DNA from: Lysobacter sp. BMK333-48F3
GTDB lineage: Bacteria > Pseudomonadota > Gammaproteobacteria > Xanthomonadales > Xanthomonadaceae
Assembly: GCF_019733395.1 (NCBI RefSeq)
Contig: NZ_JAIHOO010000001.1
Location: forward strand, 992,001 to 1,056,000
Length of the DNA stretch: 64,000 bases
Direction of reading: 5' to 3'
Part shown: piece after piece, positions 60,307-64,000 of the stretch
Layout: every line of letters starts with the position of its first letter
Numbering within the stretch: position 1 is the first letter of the stretch
Translations under genes and position numbers: made by a program
Notes under the pieces: generated by a model
Database searches by the model: none
Told to the model about the DNA's origin: nothing
Seen by the model: only the letters and a program-made list of their open reading frames with translations

Positions 60307-60576
60307 TCAGCCGGCGCTCTTCTTCGCCGCCAGTTGCTGCTTGGCCACGATCGCCGTCTTCTCCGACAGCTGCTTCTTGGCCTCGAGCTGCTGCTTGCCG
60401 ACCAGGTCGGTCTTCTTCGCCAGCTGCTTCTTCGACTCGAGCTGCTGCTTGACCACCAGGTCGGCCTTGTTGGCCAGCTGTTTCTTGGCCTCCAGTTGCA
60501 CCGCGCTGAGCTTCTCGGCTTTCACCGCCAATTGCTTCTTCGCTTCCAGTTGGGAAGCGGCGACCTTGTCAGTCAT
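60307..60576 (-). CDS. 18-residue-repeat helical protein
   Basis: An 89-residue protein made of about four and a half copies of an 18-residue unit, QLEAKKQLxxKxDLVxKQ, beginning near residue 9. Each unit has QLEAKKQL followed by a Lys-centred half. The last copy is shortened to QLAAKKSAG. Eighteen residues equal five turns of an ideal alpha-helix, so every copy would present the same faces: one Lys-rich and one Leu/Val/Ala. The protein is very basic and could coil with itself or bind nucleic acid, membrane or granules. Its start overlaps the upstream Cys-rich gene by eight bases. Family not recognised. Confidence 0.75.
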   Translation of the reverse strand: MTDKVAASQLEAKKQLAVKAEKLSAVQLEAKKQLANKADLVVKQQLESKKQLAKKTDLVGKQQLEAKKQLSEKTAIVAKQQLAAKKSAG

Positions 60577-60898
60577 TTCGGCTCTCCTCTTCGGTATCGA
60601 ACACGTGGCGCAATACGAAGGCCCGCTGATCCGCCGACAAGTCGGCGAGCAGGCCGTCGCGGGTCAGGGCTTCGTCCGGAAACACCTTGCATTCGGTCAG
60701 CGACGGATTCTGCCCGCTGGTCACCAGCCGCACCTGCTCGTGGAAGCCGGCTTCGCACAACTGCCCCAGCGGACAGGTGATGCAGGGGGTGCGGTCGCGG
60801 TCGGCGGGAAGATAGGCCTTCTCGCTGATGCAGTACTCCATGAACTCGGGGCCGTCGTAGCGCCGGCGCGGATCGACGTTGAAACCGGACACCTTCAT
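60569..60898 (-). CDS. Cysteine-motif protein of unknown function
   Basis: A 109-residue protein. Five cysteines are placed at residues 23, 39, 42, 48 and 70; the central set reads PCITCPLGQLCEAGF (C-x2-C-x5-C). This could bind zinc or an iron-sulfur cluster. The rest is charged (MKVSGFNVDPRRRYDGPEF at the start, FVLRHVFDTEEESRND at the end). It overlaps the 18-residue-repeat gene by eight bases, so the two should be co-expressed. Family not recognised. Confidence 0.65.
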   Translation of the reverse strand: MKVSGFNVDPRRRYDGPEFMEYCISEKAYLPADRDRTPCITCPLGQLCEAGFHEQVRLVTSGQNPSLTECKVFPDEALTRDGLLADLSADQRAFVLRHVFDTEEESRND

Positions 60899-61335
60899 GG
60901 CGATGCCTCCCCCTGGTTGGATCGCTGCTTGGATCGCTGCCTGGACCGTTGTTCGGATCGCGGCCCCGGCGGCGGTCGTCCGACCGCTGCGGCCGCCGCG
61001 CACGGGTGCAGGCGCGAGCCTCGCACCGATCCGCCTCGCGTTTCGCGCCGCCGGTAGCAGATAAGCGCGGCGGTATCTGCGGCCACGGTCCGCTGCCGAC
61101 TGCGCGCCTGCGACGGACGCAAGCGCCTTTCCCTCGGCGGCCGCGGTTTTCCGATTCCGCCCACCGCTTGCCTCGCCGGCAAATCCGCCGCCGACGCGCC
61201 GCCTGCACACGCTTCTGCCAACGCCGCGCTGCCGCGCCTGCGGCCAAGCGACGCCGGACGATCCGACGGTCGGCATTCACGGGCCTCGCCCTACCGACGC
61301 TCACCTCAACGACCGCATCGCCCGGAGAGCTCCGC
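60899..61335. other. Intergenic region with 12-bp tandem repeat
   Basis: 437 bases between two divergent small genes. It holds the four 12-bp units at 60917-60964 in the leader of the cysteine-motif gene and no recognised gene. Confidence 0.5.
60917..60964. repeat. Four tandem 12-bp repeats
   Basis: Four units of consensus YTGGATCGCTGC in tandem (the first two identical, the others with two to five changes) lie just upstream of the cysteine-motif protein start. Confidence 0.65.
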
Positions 61336-61542
61336 ATGCAGCGCCCGTACCGTAGCCGCCGGCATCACGGCCCGCGGCGTGTGCCGCCGGCTCGGCCCAG
61401 ACCGGTGCCGCGCGGCTTCCGCCGAAGTCGCGAGGACGACGAAGAAGAAAACGACGACGACGGCGACGACGAGGACCGCGAAGACGACGAACTGATCGGG
61501 CCGGCCCGCGTCGGCGCCGCGCCGCGACCGGCAGTCGGCTAG
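61336..61542 (+). CDS. Small bipolar basic/acidic protein
   Basis: A 68-residue protein, first half Arg/Pro/His-rich (MQRPYRSRRHHGPRRVPPAR), second half a run of Asp and Glu (about residues 33-53). GGAG lies eight bases before the ATG. Intrinsically disordered by composition. It could be a small chaperone-like or nucleic-acid-binding peptide, but coding status rests only on frame, start and site. It converges on a lipoprotein gene with four-base overlap. Confidence 0.4.
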   Translation: MQRPYRSRRHHGPRRVPPARPRPVPRGFRRSREDDEEENDDDGDDEDREDDELIGPARVGAAPRPAVG

Positions 61543-62024
61543 GAAACCACGAACGCCCGCACTACCGGCCGCGCGCCGTCCAGCGACACTTCGATGCGGT
61601 AGGTGCCCGGCTTCCAGCCCGCCGGCTCAGCGACGCGGAAATCGTAGACGCCCTCGCCATGGAACGCCGGCGTGCGCGCTTCCTGGTTGAACACCCGCCC
61701 GGCCGGATCGAACCAGCGCACGCTCAACCGCCCGGGCACGCGGGTCTGCGCGTCGCGGGTGGCGGTGCGGATGGTCGCGACCACGGTATCGCCGGGGGCG
61801 AAACGATTCTTCGGCGAGGTCGCGCGGTCCGATCGCGGGCGGGCCGGGCCGAGTTCGACCCCGCGAATGGCTACGGCGGTCGCGATCGGCGCGTTCTCGC
61901 CGCTGGCGCCGGGCGAGGCGGCCGCGGAGGCTGCAGATGCGTCGGTCGGCCGGTCGCAACCGACGGACGAACACGCCGCTGCGATCAACGCGGCAGCGGC
62001 GATGCGATGCAGGATGGGTTTCAT
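61539..62024 (-). CDS. Lipoprotein of unknown function
   Basis: A 161-residue protein with a lipoprotein signal (HRIAAAALIAAACSSVGC, lipobox SVGC, Cys about residue 23). The mature domain has a beta-sandwich pattern: FAPGDTVVATIRTATRDAQT, GRLSVRWFDPAGRVFNQE, VYDFRVAEPAGWKPGTYRIE. It looks like an immunoglobulin-like or carbohydrate-binding module. It follows the metallophosphatase gene by 99 bases on the same strand and may be co-transcribed. Confidence 0.65.
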   Translation of the reverse strand: MKPILHRIAAAALIAAACSSVGCDRPTDASAASAAASPGASGENAPIATAVAIRGVELGPARPRSDRATSPKNRFAPGDTVVATIRTATRDAQTRVPGRLSVRWFDPAGRVFNQEARTPAFHGEGVYDFRVAEPAGWKPGTYRIEVSLDGARPVVRAFVVS

Positions 62025-62123
62025 CTCGGGTGTCCGCTGACGGCGCTGGCCGCGACTCGCACGGCCAGCGCCGATTGTCGACAAGACGGCGGACCGCCGA
62101 AGCCGGCGGCCCGCCGTGCGGGT

Positions 62124-64000
62124 TTACTGCACCGTGCCGTTGAGGTCGAACGGAAGTTCCTGGGCCACGTCGGGCGCCGACGAGGGCGTGCCGACGTCGA
62201 TCACCGAACTCCAGCTGGACGTATCGACGTTGTACTGGCGCGCGTTGGCGCCGCTGCGGCCGCGCGCACCGACCACGGTCATCGGCGGCGCGAAGTGCGC
62301 GCCGGCGCTGCTGTCGATACTGCCCCACACCAGCCAGTAGCTGCCGGCGGTGAAGAAGCCGGACCCCGCGCAGGCCGTAGGCATGCTCAGGCGATTGCGC
62401 CAGACCTTGCGGGTGGTGACCGGGTCCACGCCCGGCGAGGGATACAGGCTGTTGCCGATGCGGTACAGCTTGGCCTCGGTCGAAGAGGCCAGCACGTTGC
62501 CGCTGGTGCTGCCGCACAGCAAGGTGCTGCCCGAATCGCCCGGACGGCCGCGCCAGACCTGCAGCACGCCGGCGGTGAACGGTGAGGTCGAACCGGTGGA
62601 GCCGGTCTTGTAGGCGTAGACATCGACCGATGACAGGGTCCAGCTCTGTCCGCTGGGCACGACGAAATCGTCGGCCAGGCGATAGGTCGCGCTGCTGACC
62701 GCATAGCCGGTGTTGGTATTGCTCTCGGCGGTGTTGCCGTCGTTGTTCTGCACCTCGCTCCAGGTCGTGCCGGTCGGCGCGGCGGTGCCGTCCTTGGCGC
62801 TGGCGCCGGTGCTCAGGCCGCCATTGCTCCACACCGTGCCGCCCGAGGGACCGGCCGAGTAGCTGCCGGTCAGGCCCAGGCCGGAGTAGGCGGCGTAGCC
62901 CAGGATCATTACGTGGTAGGTCCCGGCCTGGACGTTGGCGATGCTGCAGGTTTCGTTGTTGCTGTCGCTCTCGGACTTGCAGTCGAACACCGAGGTCGTG
63001 GGCGCGGCACCGAAGCGCACGAACAGGTCCGCATCGCCGCTGCCGCCGGAGGTGACGAAGCGCAGATTGCTCGCCCCGGCCGGCACCTGCAGGGTCCAGA
63101 ACCGCTGGCTGTCCTTGGCCCCGGCGATACCGGTCACCGGCACGCCATTGCTCAAGGTATTGCCGCTGGGCGCGTCGGACACCGTCACCGCCTTGGTGAT
63201 CGAATGGCTGGCGCCGTCGTCGTCGGTCACCTTGAGGGTCACGTTGAACGTGCCCGCGGCCGCGTAGGTATGCGCGGGGCTGGTCGTGGTCGAGGTGACA
63301 CCGTCGCCGAAGTTCCATTCGCGCGCGACGATGCTGCCGTCGGAGTCGGTGGAGGCATCGGTGAAACTGGCGGTCAGGTTCGAGGTGGAGAAGGTGAACG
63401 CCGCGACCGGGTTGGCGTTGCCGGGTGCCGTCACGGTCACCGGCTTGCTCGCGGTGTGGGTGGCGCCGCCGTTGTCGGTGACGGTCAGCGACACCGTATA
63501 GGTGCCGGCCGTGGTGTAGGCGTGGCTGGGGTTGGTCGCGGCCGAGGTGCCGCCGTCGCCGAACGCCCAGGCGCGCGACACGATGCTGCCGTCGCTGTCG
63601 GTGGAACCGTCGCTGAAGTTTGCGGTGAGGCCGTTGGTCGAGGCGCTGAAGTTGGCCACCGGCGGCACATTTCCGCCCGAGGCCTTGTTGCAGGTGCCGG
63701 TGAAGTTGTCGGTCCAGGTCTTGCCGGCCACCGGGACGAAATCGCCGGTGTAGCCGCTGGCGGTCAGGGTCAGCTTGAGCACCCCGAAGGTGTGGTCCTG
63801 ACTCTTTTCCAGCAACGAATGGCTGCCGTCGAGACCGTAGAAGTCGCGACCGCCGGTGCCGACCAGGATCTGGCGCAGGCCGTCGGTCTTGGCGGTGCCG
63901 GCGCCGTCCATCTTGCCGTAGCGCTGGTAGTTGTGGTCGTGGCCGACCAGCACCAGGTCGGCCTTGGCCGCGTACAGCCGGTCGTAGATCGGCTTGACCG
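62124..64000 (-). CDS. Secreted metallophosphatase, C-terminal part, with PKD and PPC domains (partial)
   Basis: The frame stays open to the right edge, so the N-terminus is outside the window. Visible parts in order: the end of a calcineurin-like phosphoesterase domain ([19 protein letters not shown], the GHDHxYxR motif of purple acid phosphatase-like enzymes), then two PKD domains ([11 protein letters not shown] and [11 protein letters not shown] cores). A pre-peptidase C-terminal (PPC) domain follows ([29 protein letters not shown]), and last a beta-rich region. Such PKD/PPC tails are common on exported enzymes that bind substrates or surfaces. The enzyme is probably secreted. Confidence 0.85.
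   Translation of the reverse strand, partial: VKPIYDRLYAAKADLVLVGHDHNYQRYGKMDGAGTAKTDGLRQILVGTGGRDFYGLDGSHSLLEKSQDHTFGVLKLTLTASGYTGDFVPVAGKTWTDNFTGTCNKASGGNVPPVANFSASTNGLTANFSDGSTDSDGSIVSRAWAFGDGGTSAATNPSHAYTTAGTYTVSLTVTDNGGATHTASKPVTVTAPGNANPVAAFTFSTSNLTASFTDASTDSDGSIVAREWNFGDGVTSTTTSPAHTYAAAGTFNVTLKVTDDDGASHSITKAVTVSDAPSGNTLSNGVPVTGIAGAKDSQRFWTLQVPAGASNLRFVTSGGSGDADLFVRFGAAPTTSVFDCKSESDSNNETCSIANVQAGTYHVMILGYAAYSGLGLTGSYSAGPSGGTVWSNGGLSTGASAKDGTAAPTGTTWSEVQNNDGNTAESNTNTGYAVSSATYRLADDFVVPSGQSWTLSSVDVYAYKTGSTGSTSPFTAGVLQVWRGRPGDSGSTLLCGSTSGNVLASSTEAKLYRIGNSLYPSPGVDPVTTRKVWRNRLSMPTACAGSGFFTAGSYWLVWGSIDSSAGAHFAPPMTVVGARGRSGANARQYNVDTSSWSSVIDVGTPSSAPDVAQELPFDLNGTVQ

Overview
The window is a 64 kb, very GC-rich bacterial chromosome segment. 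Its content points to the Xanthomonadaceae, most likely Lysobacter or a close relative. The evidence is a type IV secretion effector with a C-terminal XVIPCD-like domain, an orphan VirB6/DUF4189 gene pair, a GH6 endoglucanase and a secreted subtilase, a twin-membrane DUF2909 protein, and two families of dispersed repeats (a MITE-like element with TGTAGGAGCGGCGT ends, and clusters of GGGAATC/GATTCCC units). No rRNA, tRNA, CRISPR array, insertion sequence or prophage block was recognised.

Layout. 0-4.6 kb: cupin, two small membrane proteins, a MocR-type regulator, YjbR-like and GFA proteins, and a WYL regulator. 4.6-13 kb: a secreted S8 protease, a three-gene GMC dehydrogenase unit (cytochrome c lipoprotein, small subunit, FAD/Fe-S flavoprotein) and an AraC regulator. 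13.5-18 kb: an RND pump permease and adaptor without an outer-membrane channel gene, then a MITE-like repeat. 18.2-23.5 kb: an accessory-looking stretch with VirB6 and DUF4189, a response regulator that has lost its phosphoacceptor, a short lipase resembling XVIPCD-effector lipase domains, and a ParB-like protein. 23.7-26 kb: a large secreted fibrillar-adhesin-like protein. 26.3-28.7 kb: TetR regulator, PaaI-type thioesterase and thiolase. 29.5-31.5 kb: a calpain-like cysteine protease followed by a lipoprotein. 31.6-36.1 kb: secreted unknowns, a second MITE-like copy, a 55-residue membrane protein with a CRP/Clp-like site, and a haloalkane dehalogenase. 36.2-42.8 kb: MFS exporter/LysR pair, MASE1-PAS-GGDEF cyclase, enol-lactonase-like hydrolase/LysR pair. 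42.9-47.6 kb: GH6 cellulase, then a unit of metal-binding peptide, hydrolase and saccharopine-dehydrogenase-like reductase next to an AraC regulator and DUF2834 protein; an identical 24-bp element lies upstream of both transcription units. 47.9-55.1 kb: a 694-residue helical protein of unknown role, DUF5671 pair, GAF with degenerate GGDEF, a secreted enzyme-like protein, and the XVIPCD effector with a duplicated HNH-like unit. 55.2-64 kb: alpha/beta hydrolases, small acidic proteins, a TetR-controlled secreted metallo-beta-lactamase-fold lactonase, a protein built of 18-residue repeats, and the C-terminal part of a PKD-containing metallophosphatase cut by the window edge.

Taken together this looks like the genome of a predatory or antagonistic soil bacterium. 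Secreted hydrolases, a T4SS killing effector and possible further toxin-like proteins (calpain-like protease, lipase) sit among ordinary metabolic and regulatory genes. The least explained items are the calpain/lipoprotein pair, the VirB6-DUF4189/degenerate-regulator module, the duplicated HNH effector, the AraC unit with its repeated element, and the 18-residue-repeat protein with its cysteine-rich partner. Function assignments rest on reading motifs by eye and on memory of families; no database search was run.
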